From positions 10,540,428 through 10,604,427 of the forward strand of contig NC_059480.1 in NCBI RefSeq assembly GCF_018139145.2: 64,000 nt of DNA. The letters are read 5' to 3'. The DNA is from Gymnogyps californianus (Eukaryota > Chordata > Aves > Accipitriformes > Cathartidae). Below are positions 1 to 12,054 of the stretch, one piece after another (the first letter of the stretch is position 1; each line of letters starts with the position of its first letter). The notes under the pieces are model-generated. The model made no database searches. It saw only the letters and a program-made list of their open reading frames with translations, and was not told where the DNA came from. The translations under genes and the position numbers were made by a program.

Positions 1-935
1 TCAAGGATGGATACAGGCCAGGATAAACTTTCAAAATATCTCATTGTGGGTTTTTCCTCCTCATTTCAGAATTCATGACTGTATTTGAAAACCACAGATA
101 TGCAAAAGAATGACTCTTCTTGGTATGAAACAGCATATTCAGGTTCAGTTTTTAACCTAAAGGAGTTCAAACCTGGTGCTAAGTTTTGGCATGAAGGGCA
201 GTGATATCTAATATGCTGAATGAGTAGAGGAAAATTTCGGCAATACAGGAGACATGTAGAGAAGGAGCTTATATATTTCTGAGATCATTATATACCTCTC
301 TTGGCAGAAAACAGGCCGATTCATCAGGGACAGAAAGGAAATGCAAGAGGCTTGAATTCAGCAGCTCAGGAGCTAAACTTTAACTAAATAATGAGTTCCA
401 ACAAAGATGATGATAGAGGCTACTAAATCTTGAGACACCTACTGCATCAAAACCCAGTCCTTTGCCAGAGATTCCTGTTAGGTTATTGATTCAGTAAGAG
501 TGCAATTTTTAAAGGAAATTAAACCCTCTTGGAGAAGGACAGTTCCAAAACTGGTAGATAAGGATTATTGTAAAGGGAATTGAACATTGGAAAGGGAACA
601 TGCATCCACCCTGAACAGAGGGGATAGCACATAGCTGCCTGTAAGACAAAGGAAAAAAAAAAAAGCAAAGATCTTGTTTGATGTTATCTGAGACGTGATG
701 AAAGAAAAGAAGTGTGCTCTCATCTGGGAGTTTCTGAAGACAAAGAACATGATGGATGTGTGCATATACTACTCAAAGGAGAGTGCCTTCTCTCCCTCAA
801 CAAAACACTGAGGTCTCCACCCACACCAGTTTTATTATTCAGGGTCTTGTTGGCTGACACAAGAAATCCGCCAGCTCAAACCCCTCCCCAGCCCTGGGCA
901 CAGCCCTGGATATATTCCCTCTGCCGGTAAGATGG
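1..935. other. Unique AT-rich non-coding sequence
   Basis: No gene is recognisable here. The stretch holds ordinary AT-rich vertebrate-type sequence with a 12-base A run at 653-664. Open frames are short on both strands and carry no familiar domain. GC content rises at the right edge, leading into the palindrome-rich patch that starts near 940. Confidence 0.6.
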
Positions 936-939
936 AGGG

Positions 940-1090
940 CAAGGATTTCCCCCCAGTAGCTCTCCAGCTGAACTAGCTGGAGGCCTCCGGTGGCAGGAAG
1001 TCAATTTATAGACTTCTGACACACAGCAGCTGCTGTCGAAAGATCCCCACAGCTTTCGAAGCCGCATTGACCAGTCTGCTACCACTGGCT
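940..1090. promoter_or_regulatory. CpG-richer palindrome cluster, candidate regulatory element
   Basis: This short patch is richer in GC and CpG than its surroundings. It carries three inverted repeats in about 100 bases: CTCCAGCT/AGCTGGAG at 962-982 with a 5-base loop, the perfect 14-base palindrome ACAGCAGCTGCTGT at 1023-1036 centred on a CAGCTG E-box, and TCGAAAG/CTTTCGA at 1036-1042 and 1053-1059. The palindromes and the E-box are seen directly. That the patch binds bHLH factors or acts as an enhancer is inference. No gene start is visible beside it. Confidence 0.4.
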
Positions 1091-4000
1091 CCCTATTTTA
1101 ACAGGATCTTGAAAAAGAGAAGTTCATGCCCAAGGGTTCAGAGACTTCCAGGGCTTTCTCTTTTCTACATCAGATTGCCTGTATGGAGACTGTCACCAGA
1201 AACACCTCTGCGGATCTGTAACTCTTGCACTTTATACCACTTCCAAGTCCTCTGCTCTATTACCTGTTTAATACCTGTGCTAAAGGCAATGCTTCACAAC
1301 TAAGTGTCATTTGGGGGAGTGTTGCTGAGGGAGAAAGGAACAAAGCACAAATAGTGGAAAATTTCTGTATAGTCTTGTATAACTATCACAAAACTAGAGA
1401 GGTTTAAACTGCTATTTAAAGCCATTATTTTCTGAGCAGGCTAATAGTTAGCATGGAAGGAAGCTGGGATTTGGCCCACTGAATAGTTCTAAAACCAGCC
1501 CACACCATCTCCTACTTTGAAATAGGAAATAAAAATATATTAGTAAGGAACTGCTTGTCATCCATGTATTTTACTAATAGTCTGCATTTTGGATTCCCCC
1601 CTCCTCCCCCATCTGGCGTTTCTGCCAGTACCCATTGCATTACATTTTCAATGGTATCCTGCCTGCCACATCATTTCTCTTGGAATGTAAGTATGCAAGA
1701 AACTGAGGAATTCCAAGAGTTGCTAATAGCCTTTTCCAGTTCTGCAAAAGTCAGAAAGATTTTATCAGTTGGCATTTTTTATTATTCCCATCTCAAGGAA
1801 CAGCTGTTTTCCCCCTCTGCTGGCATCCTGCCAGAGTACCAAAGCCACCTAGTTAACACAGAACTGTCAATAACCCACAGACTTTAACTTGATAAAGTAA
1901 TCAGGGAGGATATAATCAAATCAAGTCCTAAGAACAGTGATAAGTAATTAGGATTGCTATACCAGGTAAATGAAGAGGAAGTCTCCCTGAAATAATTTAA
2001 ATCAAATTTGTAGAACACTGATCAAAACCTATCATGTAGGGCAGAAATTTTCCATGCAGGCATTCCCCATTAGGGCTTCTATTCTCTGTGTCATGTTCAA
2101 TGTCCCAACTAGATGAGAATCTGTTTTCTTTTCTCTCCTCACGAAGCTGGCTCTTTAAACGCCACAATTTTGCTTCAGTAATATTAATTCTGGACAGGCT
2201 CTTTAGAGAGCACCTTTTTCACTAAAACTCTCGTGAGGGAGCAAGGAGAACACATCAGCATAACAGATCAAACAGTTTCCTGCAGACTGACCTAAAATCT
2301 TCTGAAAACATCTAAGGGTCAGGCATGGTTGAGGCATGCACCATTACACTTGATCAGGTAAATGGCCAACTAAGATTTCCAGCACCTGAAGCTTTCAGAG
2401 AAATACCTACATATTTTGGCAGAGGAAATCACTAGCAAATGCATGGCCAGAGTAAACCTAAATTTATAGTTGGATGCTGCATGCTAGAAACTCCTCATGC
2501 TGTAGACTCAATTTCTTGCTATCCCAGAAAGACAGTAAGGCCCTTGCAAAATCTTCTACGAACTTGTTCTCCACAAACATCTCTATTTTATCCACCCAGC
2601 CTCCGTTCTTCTCTTTTCTATTGTTTTAAGTCAGCTAAGCCTTTTCTCCATCATTGCTTTTGTTCCCTTCATCTTTCACTTCTTTTAAAAACCAATTCCT
2701 ACATAGGATCGAGTTACTACTTTTCCTGGCTCTGATAATACTCTGCCACTCTAAGAAAGCACATCTTGTTTTCACCTGCTTCTACTTCAGCTTTTTCATC
2801 CATGAAAATGATTACACAACTTTCCCACTATAGTCACAGTCTCTAATACTTTTGGATGAGACTTGTTCACAGTGCTATTAATTGTAATTTATTTCATCCC
2901 ATCCTCCCTAAATACCATTTTCCTTGCCGCAAACCAAAGATCTCGTTTTCCTGGCATCTAGCAGCCCTGCAGTATCTTTGTTAACATCCTGCCAAGATCT
3001 TTGCAGGTTCTCAGCAAATCTGTTAGTCTCTGCTGGGGCCAGCTGCTGTCTACAACCCTCACATATTCTGAGCTTCGTTCGATTAGAAACACCCCTGAAT
3101 ATATTACATGCTTGTGACCTCAAGGGTAATCAGATGGAAACACACTTCTGCCGACCTTTGCAGAAACTTTAGCTCATGAGCCCTGAAATTCAACTTGTAT
3201 AATATCACAATGAGTGAGAAGAGATAGGGTCAGAAGAAGAAAGGAATTTTCATCCAAGTCTTCTTAAAGATTCAAGCTTGGCATCATGTCCAGAGACATT
3301 TATCCCACCCTCCCAAAGAAACAGATGAAATCTCAGAAGCTGATGAGATTTGAACTGTTACCAGCTTTTAAAAAAAATGCCTTAGAGCTGTCAGCATTCC
3401 AGTTCCGATCCATCACAGACTGCAACATATTCACATGATTCAGCATTGTTTCATTAGATGTCAAATTTTATACACATCAAGAGATTTTTTTGTAAAACTG
3501 TGGAAAGGTTGGATTGGCTTTTCTTTATTAGCCAGCTAGGCTGCTCTATCTGTTGTGAAATAAGACATCCAACATAGTACAGACATACACTAAACACCAG
3601 GCTGTCTGATAAAGAGGTTTATCTGATTAGGCTACCTGGTATCCACAATGCATGCTGCAGATACAGCTGCTGGGTCAGGCTCTGGAGTTGAAAGAGGCAA
3701 AAACCACCCCTCGAACCCCAGATCGTGCAAGCACATAACATGACTTTGCTTGTGAAAATGCAGATGCTGTGAAAAGCAGTGGCTTTAGGACTAGATGAAA
3801 ACTGAGCAGGACTTTTAAGGGTCAGTATGGTGGATTTACATGCCCAACCTGGCAGTACAGTGTCTATGTTCTTTATAGAAACTAGCCCAAAAGACCTCAC
3901 TCTGCAAAAACCATAAATGTAACAGAACAAGAATTTTTACCACTTAAAACTCAAAAGAAAAAAAAAGATCCCCAATAAGCTGAGAAGTAGTAGTGGAAAA

Positions 4001-6335
4001 TACACAACTACCAATCATATGCAGACCAAAAAGAAACAAACACCCAACACCTAGAAAACAGGTGCACACATGCTCTCTAGCCATTGCTAGGGATACTCAG
4101 ATACTACAAACATGCCATGGTGCCAGAGGTTGAAGCTCAGGGAAACTGCAGGTTTAAAACTGGATCCTAGCAACAGCTATAAGATGGCCCATTTGTGGCC
4201 TTTAAAGCAGCATTTGGCTTCAAGGTAGCATTTGGGTACTCTTTTAAACAAAGATAATTCCAGTATAAACCCATCCACTGCAGTTTTTCCATCCCTTGGA
4301 TTCCAGGGCTGGATCAGACCTGTGTGCCATCCTTTCTAGAAATCAGGTTTTGACACCTCTACCTTACCCTCTGGTTATTGTTGTTTTGTGAGCATATGAA
4401 AAATGAAAGAGGCCATAAACATAGTCCCTCTGCTTTTTCCTTCAGTTGCTGAGCTAGTGCTTGGAGGGAGGTGAAAATGCTTGCTGCGAGAGATGGTCTT
4501 TGGGTGTTCTGGTTTAATGGCTCAGGGCACGTGGGTGCCACACAATAGTGAGGTTGCTATTACTACTGCTTGTTATTATGGAATAGCAGTTATTACACAC
4601 TCTTGCCTAATTTGTCAGCACTTAAAGTTGCATACATGCAGCACCTTCCTTCAGGCAAATTGTTCCAGCTTTGGCTTGATTTTTATTTTTTAAATGAAGT
4701 TTAATGAAACTTTCAGATTAGCCATAATGCTTCACCACACAATCCTTTGTCATCACACTTTTCTCTGCCTCTCTTTACTATTTGTCTCAATTTGTCTCCT
4801 TATCCCGTGCCCTATGCTCCCCAACACCCAATTCAGACACATGAATAAGAGTTATTCTCTAGTTTTTGGAACAAATACAGAATTACCAAGTGAGAATCTC
4901 AGTGGAGAATGTCACAAAAACTGCATTCATGTACCTATCGCCTGATCTTTAGGAAACTCATCACCTTACATATTTCCTAAATCTTTTAAATCAAAATGTA
5001 GTATAGTTAGTGATGCCAAATACATCATTAGTGACACTACCAGTAACAGTGCATAAGCTTAATCCATGGCATAACAAACTACACATCAATACATGGTTTA
5101 GCATCAGCTCTTGAGCCCTGCCATATAAGTGTACCCTGTAGGTATGACGACATCATTTGTGCTAAATACCAACTGAACTCCAGACCTCAGTTCTCAGCTG
5201 ACTGAACAACCCCACAACAATATTCTGAGGGTACCAAAGGACACTCACATGCTCAGTCAACTCACAAACCTTTGCTAACATGACTTCCCCTTCAATCCAT
5301 ATTAGTTCCAGCCAGATAGCATTTGTCTTACAGGAGAAATGGACAAGGCAAGTGGATTAAGGGGAAAAGACTGTACCTTTCTTTAGTGCTGTCATATTGA
5401 TATCATGGGGGTCAATGCAAAAGTGTTTTTAACCTGATAAGTCAGGTGCAAGACTGAAGTATAACTTCTGCAGAGGAATGCACATTGTCACTAGAAAATG
5501 TTTCAGCTGCAATAGTGTATCTTACTTTAAGCATTCCACAGACAATTGTATTTTTTGAGTGTCTAGGAGATAAATTGTTCCTTCAAGATGATGATCTATT
5601 CCTAAATTAAAAAGCTCTAATGTCATCTCTACAGCAAAACAAGTATACTCAGAGAATAATGTAGTAGTACTTGTATATTCTTGTGGAGTTCTGAAATTCT
5701 GCATCTTGAAGCATTAGGATCCAAGCTCTTAAAGGAATGCTGTTGAACAAGTCTAATAACTGTCTAAAATAAATTTCACAACATCAACAATTAACCATTA
5801 GGCCAGAAGTTTGACCCTTTCACCTCTCAGCCAGACAAATACAAGGCTTAGTGACTTCATTTGAGTCTGACCATGCCAGTGTTCACACAGGTGTTTTAAT
5901 AGGATGCACATGTGTTTCCACTCAAAATTTGTTTCTATTACCTTGTGACAGTACCTTTAAAAAGCAATGTACTGTAAATACTGCTGTACAGCCAGAGGAT
6001 CGCTCAGATTTTGGGAGTTCAGGACATGTTCATTTACACAAGTGTTTAATTCTTCTGGGCAGTTCATTCCACAGCTCCTAATCATATTTACATCATTTGC
6101 TACCCTTGGGGATACACTGACTCTCAGCATAGGTGCATACTCAACAGCAGAAAGGACACAACAACTTAAAAATATTATCTCATTTGTTGGATTGATGCTT
6201 TGATCACCGGCTACTATTTTCCAATTTTTCTTTTATAATGCTAGCACTACTTTACTGGCCAGATACAAGAGACAGGTGCTTAGAGATCTATAAGCACAAT
6301 TTTTATACAAAAATGTATTAAGGAAGTCAAATTAG
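1091..6335. other. Unique non-coding sequence
   Basis: No gene or clear mobile element is recognisable. The open frames on both strands (the longest 110 codons, at 1555-1887) have no recognisable family signature and no flanking gene structure. The part near 2110-2245 has balanced composition, an ATATTAATT core and a short GCTCTTTAGAGAGC-type palindrome; it could be a conserved element, but this cannot be judged without alignment. A weak CR1-like phrase near 6055-6085 is too short to call. Confidence 0.55.
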
Positions 6336-6340
6336 TGACT

Positions 6341-6361
6341 GGGATTGGGGAGGGGGATGGG
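6341..6361 (+). other. Canonical G-quadruplex motif
   Basis: Four G runs on the plus strand (3, 4, 5 and 3 bases) are separated by loops ATT, A and AT. This fits the G3+N1-7 rule for an intramolecular quadruplex with very short loops. It sits in otherwise AT-rich DNA. The motif is seen directly; folding and function are inferred. Confidence 0.75.
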
Positions 6362-6451
6362 AACAGTATTCCATACAAGAGACTCCCTGCTCAAGTAAAC
6401 AGCATATTACATGCTGCAGATTAGTAGCAACATTGCCAAGGAAAATACTTT

Positions 6452-6511
6452 TTCAGGGTTTAGTCCAGGGAAAATTTCAGGTTTTAGTTTTAGGTTTTAG
6501 TCCAGGGAAAG
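6452..6511 (+). repeat. Degenerate 37-bp tandem duplication
   Basis: The phrase TTTAGTCCAGGGAAA occurs twice, offset by 37 bases, and the material between the copies is itself a stuttered TTTTAGTTTTAGG motif. This looks like local replication slippage, not a transposon. The exact limits of the unit are blurred by mutation. Confidence 0.7.
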
Positions 6512-6514
6512 CAT

Positions 6515-9375
6515 CTTTGGTATTAATTGGGTTTTTATGCATGCAAGATCCTTCATCTGGGAGAATGTCAACCATGGCAATATTTTTCTCCTCTTTTACA
6601 TATATTTCTCTCAAACATTTAAGCACCTGCCTTTTGTAAATTTACTCATTGGGTAAAGTCTTGGATTCATTTTTGTTCCTGTGAGGTGTGACAGTTTCTT
6701 CTGGGCCAGAATTTTTCCATTTGATTCAGCAATGTTCATATACTAAGTTTACACACAAGCTTAGATATACCTTGGATCAGGATTTAAGAGAAGCTATGTG
6801 AATATGCTTGCATATCCACAGCATACCCAACTTCTTCCCTGTGCTCTGATCCAATCAGAATGAAAATGCTCAAGTTTCAGATCAATTGTTCCAAAGATTT
6901 TTAAGCGTATTAGGAGGATGTCAGCCACACTAATTTAAGTCACCCTGCTGTGCAAAAAAAATTGTTCAAAAAAAGTCATGCTCCCTCTCAATCAAAGTAC
7001 TATAAAGTAATCTAGCATAACCAATTCAGAAAATATCAGACCCATAACTATACAGTGTGAAATGTAGTGTTAAGATGATTTTTAATTAGAATTTAAAGCT
7101 CATTTTGCAGTTACTCGACGAGACCCATTTTCATATTTAGCCACCAAGTATTGAAAATTAAAGATTTGCTGTATGCATTAGTTAATAGGTCAAACACAAT
7201 GAAATTACAAATGTAGATATGAGGGAGAATCTCTTACTCAATGAAAAAAAAAATCAAATCTAGAAGACTACATACAGAGCAGAACTGGTTGGAAAGCTTT
7301 CGTTAAAACAGGTGTGTCTGCCGTATTCTCGTGCTTGACTCCCTCCCAACCCCCTCAGCAAATTAGAAAAACACTGGAGGCATAACTTTTCAGAGGAAAA
7401 GATTATCTGGGAAAAATTATACCATTTGAAATGAAACAAATTATTTTATTTTCCAGTCAAAACTACTTGAATGGATAGGAGATACTACTATTTGTTCTAA
7501 AAAATGAAAGTCAAAATAAAATGTTTTTTACTAAGTTTCTTGAACCACTTCAAGTCCATTCTTCTCTAGGAGTAAAGTAAAGAGGAGCAACATTTTCAGT
7601 TGAGGAGAGTTTGAGATGCTGGGGTTTATTCCAATTTAGGATACACCTGTATGTCATTTTTTAATGAATCTTAACTTTTAAACTATGTTTTAAATGTATA
7701 TTTCCATTAATAAGTTTTTTAAAAAGTAAAAAGGGTTGAGCAAATTATTTCAGATGAAATTTAAACTGAAATCAAATCAAACCTTTGTTCATTTTTCTTT
7801 TATTCTTTTCCACTTGTACTTACTGTCGAGTTTTCACAGGGCTGAAAACAATAAAATAAGAAAAAAAAAATTATTTAGGGGGTTTGAATTCACCCACTCT
7901 AGACAATATGAGAAATCACATATGCCCACATTTCCATCCTGCAATTGAGAGAGTTTTAGGCAAGTCTGGGTCAATTTCAGACCATTACTTAAATTTAAAC
8001 AAACATTAGGACACCATGAAGTAGAATTTAATTACAATGTCTATCCTCTTAAATGCATACCACTTACTAATAGAATCTGTTTGCACATTTCAGAATCATG
8101 TGCTCAAATTCCCTTTTGATCAAGAGGTTTACTAACCCTGTCATTGAGAAACTTCAATGATTTGTCTGGTCAAAGTGAAATCATATTGAAATAGTGCTTT
8201 CTAAAAACCATAAACATCCTAGGTACATGAAAAGAAACTGAAAATTTTGCTTATTAGAAGATTTTGGGTTGAATCTTAATATAATAGTTACAGTAGAACC
8301 CAAGTTTCACAATGTCAGAAACAGGAACTCAAAAAGTGATCGTTGAAGAACCTGCTGTGACTTGGAATGAGACAAGCATAGGAAATCTCATTTAGGGAAA
8401 TGTGATAGTTTAGTCTTGTAGAAGACAGTTGGAGAAACTCATATGACAAAAGTGAGAACATCCATGACATGAAAGGAAATCTCTTTACCTTCCTTTTTGC
8501 CCTTCCCTTCCAACTGTACAAATAAAAAAATAATGTAAATTAATGGGAAAACACTATTTTCATTCTTCCCTATTACGTTCCAAAAGATATAAAAAGGTTT
8601 TTTTCCCCAACTGTTTCCCCATTCCTCAGTTTGTTCCATACACCCTCTTCTTGCATCTTGGTACTAAAAAAATGTGTAAATAAGAAAAGGGAAAGGGACT
8701 GGACATAGGAAAAAACCTTCTTCCCTGATGGATAGCCAATGCTTTCTAGTTAAAAAAAAAAAAAAGTTGTTTAAATGGAATGAAATTTTGTATCCAGAAA
8801 GCCCTAGTTAGTGGGAAGGGAATCTTGCAGCAATGAAAAGTGTTTTGCATCAGTGTTTCAAAACAGCATTTTTCCTACAAAAAAAAATCCATAGGCAAAA
8901 CACCAACTTTTGCACTGGCTCTCATAGTTGGGTTTGGCACTTAACACTCCACTGGGAAGCGCTAATTGTAGGGATGCTATGTCAGCATCTGCACCTGCCT
9001 TCTACCACAACTCCCAGCTGCTTCAATGAAGAGAACAAAAGGCAATTCCCAAATTCAGCCACTCAACAATGTTGACATCTAAGGATAAAACACATTCACC
9101 TTTCATGAGCTGGCACAAAGCCTATGCACTATTTAAATTTCACTTTAGTCTGTTAGGATTTTTGTAAGTACTCTTCTGGGTCTTTCCATAGATGTGATTT
9201 CCCTCTTCCCCAGAGTAAGTTCCTGTACATAACAACTCAAGCAACCAACAACTCATAGGAAGATCTCATTTGGTTTGATTACATCAGAACATTACTGACT
9301 GCTCTCTCAGATCATTCTAGCTCTGCAAATATAGTTACTAAATATTGAAAACACCTAGGTCAGCAGACCTTTGTG
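6515..9375. other. Unique AT-rich non-coding sequence
   Basis: No gene is recognisable. The stretch holds a 14-base A run at 8752-8765, several shorter A or T runs, and scattered open frames under 85 codons with no domain signature. No transposon terminus was recognised. Confidence 0.6.
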
Positions 9376-9379
9376 GCTT

Positions 9380-9520
9380 TGCACATTGACTCACATCTTT
9401 CTCTCCAATTTTCCTCCTTTTTGCAACTTCAAATGCCTGCGAGGGGATTGTTGTCAAAGCGTGTCAGTGGCAAAATCAGGGCACCAGCTTGTTAAATAAA
9501 CAATCAGCCCCTAAGCTGTT
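9380..9520. promoter_or_regulatory. Candidate conserved non-coding element
   Basis: This block has even composition, no low-complexity sequence and an uninterrupted run of distinctive words (TTGTTGTCAAAGCGTGTCAG near 9450), a texture typical of vertebrate conserved elements. It includes TTGTCAAAG, a TCF/LEF-like core, and TAAATAAACAATC, a forkhead-like core. Both motif readings are inference from short matches. No open frame or splice structure is convincing, so a coding role is less likely. Confidence 0.3.
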
Positions 9521-10165
9521 CCAGAAAAAGTACAAGATTTCTCATACTTACATCTTTTGTGAGTTAGGGTTTATTTAGGTTTTGAATCCCTCAAGGCAAG
9601 CATGCAATGTGTAAAGCAGAAGCCCATAAGAGAAACATTTTACTCCTATTGCTTACTGAGAAAGAACAAGGCTTTTAAAACAGATCAGAATGCCACACTT
9701 CATTAAACAACATTAGCCTTCCTTGTCTAATAAACTTTCTCCTTTATTCTTCAGTTGCATTCATTTGTGTCTATTTTTAAAAGGTAGCTTAACTTCCACA
9801 TAAACAAGATATTTGGAGACCAATGGCTTTTAATGCTCACGCTGTAAGAGGAACATCCAAATGGAAGGGATTTTCTCTCCCTTTTTTATATTTCTTTTGA
9901 GTCTAAGAATGTATGGGTATTATTAAAAAAATAGCCTAGGCTGTGTAGTTAAATGTAACTGTTCTGGAAGAGACAACAAAGAATTAACAGAAGGAATTCT
10001 CTTTTGTTAAAACACCTAGGATCTCACATACTAAAGGTTTTACTTAATCATCCATACCTAGATACATGCAAATACATAAACAATATTAATTTTTCATATG
10101 AATGCAAAGATTTTCAGAAGGATGCAAAGAAACCTGACACCAGAAACCTTTCCCTGTTTCAGATT
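9521..10165. other. Unique AT-rich non-coding sequence
   Basis: Nothing recognisable: AT-rich sequence without open frames of note, long homopolymers or repeat ends. Confidence 0.55.
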
Positions 10166-10218
10166 TTGTTAAAAACCTGACACTCACGTTAATGGAATGG
10201 CTGGCTGAAGTTCACAAA

Positions 10219-10250
10219 GCTTGAAAACAACTCCGGACCTGTTTTCAAGC
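10219..10250. repeat. Perfect 11-bp inverted repeat (hairpin)
   Basis: The arms GCTTGAAAACA and TGTTTTCAAGC are perfect reverse complements around a 10-base loop whose centre, TCCGGA, is itself palindromic. Either strand could form a stable stem of 11 pairs. The stem is short for a microRNA precursor and no known microRNA seed context was recognised. The surrounding 10170-10330 sequence has the even, word-rich texture of a conserved element. A dyad protein-binding site is as plausible as an RNA hairpin. Confidence 0.8.
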
Positions 10251-10334
10251 ATTCATAGCTTCTCATTGCCATTAGAAATGGGTCTGAAGTCGCTTCAAGT
10301 TAAAGGGTATTCAGAGCCAGGAGGGAATGATAAG

Positions 10335-12005
10335 AGAGAAAAGCAAAGATAGGCTATAGTTCTAGATCTGAACATCACTGCGTTCAAAAGCACTTGGATC
10401 CTAGCTGTGTATAAGAGCTCCTCTCTAAATAAATGAAAGATAAGAAAGGTTACTGACATGCCAGTCTAGTTGAAGTGCATACATGAGGTGAGCTGAATTA
10501 AAATATTCTTTATTTGATTATTGGGGTAAAAATCACAGGGGGAAAATTAGGGTTCCATTATGACCTCCAGCAGAATACCTGCATCTCTTACCATGTTCCG
10601 TGGAAGTTAATGGTGACCCACCACAACTAGGGCACAAGTATATTACCTCATGGTCAGGAAAGTAATTTAAATTTTTTCATTTTGCAGTAAATAAAGCAAA
10701 TTGTACCTTGTGCATGTTTGGTGTGCTTATAAAGGAGCAGAGAACACAAGTAGTTCTGCAGGAAAGGAAAGCCACATCTATAATTTCATTTCATTTCCTT
10801 ATTAAGGAATACTAAGCTTTTCCAGAAGTTTCCCCAGTGTCTCTTGTGATCACTGACTAGGTCTATACTGCATTATTTTGTGAAAAACAGAAAGAAACTT
10901 TTTATAAAGTTCACCACAATTTGTTACTGCTCAGCAGGAACATAATCTGGACTTCTTGCAGTGCTGTAACCCAATTTAATTTCCCTGTCAGACTACTTGA
11001 TGGATATGTCTATAGCATTTTCAAATGGGAGATAAAACTTTTTACTACTGAAGGTAGAAAGTACTTTCCCTTTCATTTGCTATCCAGGGGTTCAACCATC
11101 ACCTGCTCAGCAGGGCTTCGCTAATTCAGCTCTCTATTTCTTGAACAATATATTTAAGCTTTATTCATTTAAAATGAAAACATAGAAATAAAACATAGAA
11201 ATTAAAACCTTGCATAGGTGAAAGTCTCCAATTCACAGGCACTCTGGAAATTGCAGGCTGTACTGTTCAGTATGTTATTCCTTCATTTTAACTCACAGCA
11301 ATACTGACCTTAAATACTAGCCAAAGAACGACTATTTAGCCAGGCTGCACTGAGGCTCTGAGTGTGATTTACGAGCCAAGAGTGGCTGGGAAAGAAACAC
11401 ACGTGCCATCTCACAGCAAAAGGGAGAACTCTATGGCCCTCAGTCACAAGCAAATCAGAAACCCTACAGAAGTGGATATAAACTCGGGGAGACCAGAAGT
11501 AGCCACCTTTTTTCAAAGGAAGTAAATCTGTAAGTGGTTTCATGGATTAATGAGCACTTGTACTAGAAGATTCCCTAAAAAAGAAATAGACGCATGCACT
11601 CACAAAGTTTTCCTAATATATTCCCCTTTATAAGGGTGCTAAAAATATTTCAGCTCTCATTGCTGTCTTTATCAAACTTGGAAAAGTAAAACCACACCTA
11701 CATGTGAATGGGAGATCCCCTCTGAAAATATATTAAGGCATTTTAATAACAATAGGTTTATGATTATTCTTCCCATCTGTGCCAAATATGTTTTTCTAAG
11801 CTTAAATGCAGGTAAGAACACACTGTGTAATGACATTGTGCTATTATTTAAAACTGAGTATTTCCCAATTTGTATCATAAATAATTCAGCCTTTTAAGTC
11901 TATAAAATTAAAACTTTAGAATTAAACTTTTTAAAATTTGTGATAGATTAAGTTTTTATGATGAACTTGTTTCCAGGGAAACGTAGCTAAAGGCAACAGA
12001 ACCTG
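10335..12005. other. Unique AT-rich non-coding sequence
   Basis: No gene or mobile element recognised. Short open frames near 10921-11124 and 11310-11543 are unsupported by splice structure or family signature. Confidence 0.55.
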
Positions 12006-12011
12006 ACAGAG

Positions 12012-12050
12012 CTGGAGGACAGAAATATCTGGAGGACAAATATCTGGATA
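12012..12050 (+). repeat. Short imperfect tandem repeat, 2.5 copies
   Basis: CTGGAGGACAGAAATAT is followed directly by CTGGAGGACAAATAT and then CTGGATA. The copies differ by a 2-base indel. This is a local slippage product inside unique sequence. Confidence 0.85.
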
Positions 12051-12054
12051 CACA

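Noticed and set aside
1555..1887. 110-codon plus-strand frame
   Set aside because: No family signature, low-complexity proline run, no splice sites or gene context.
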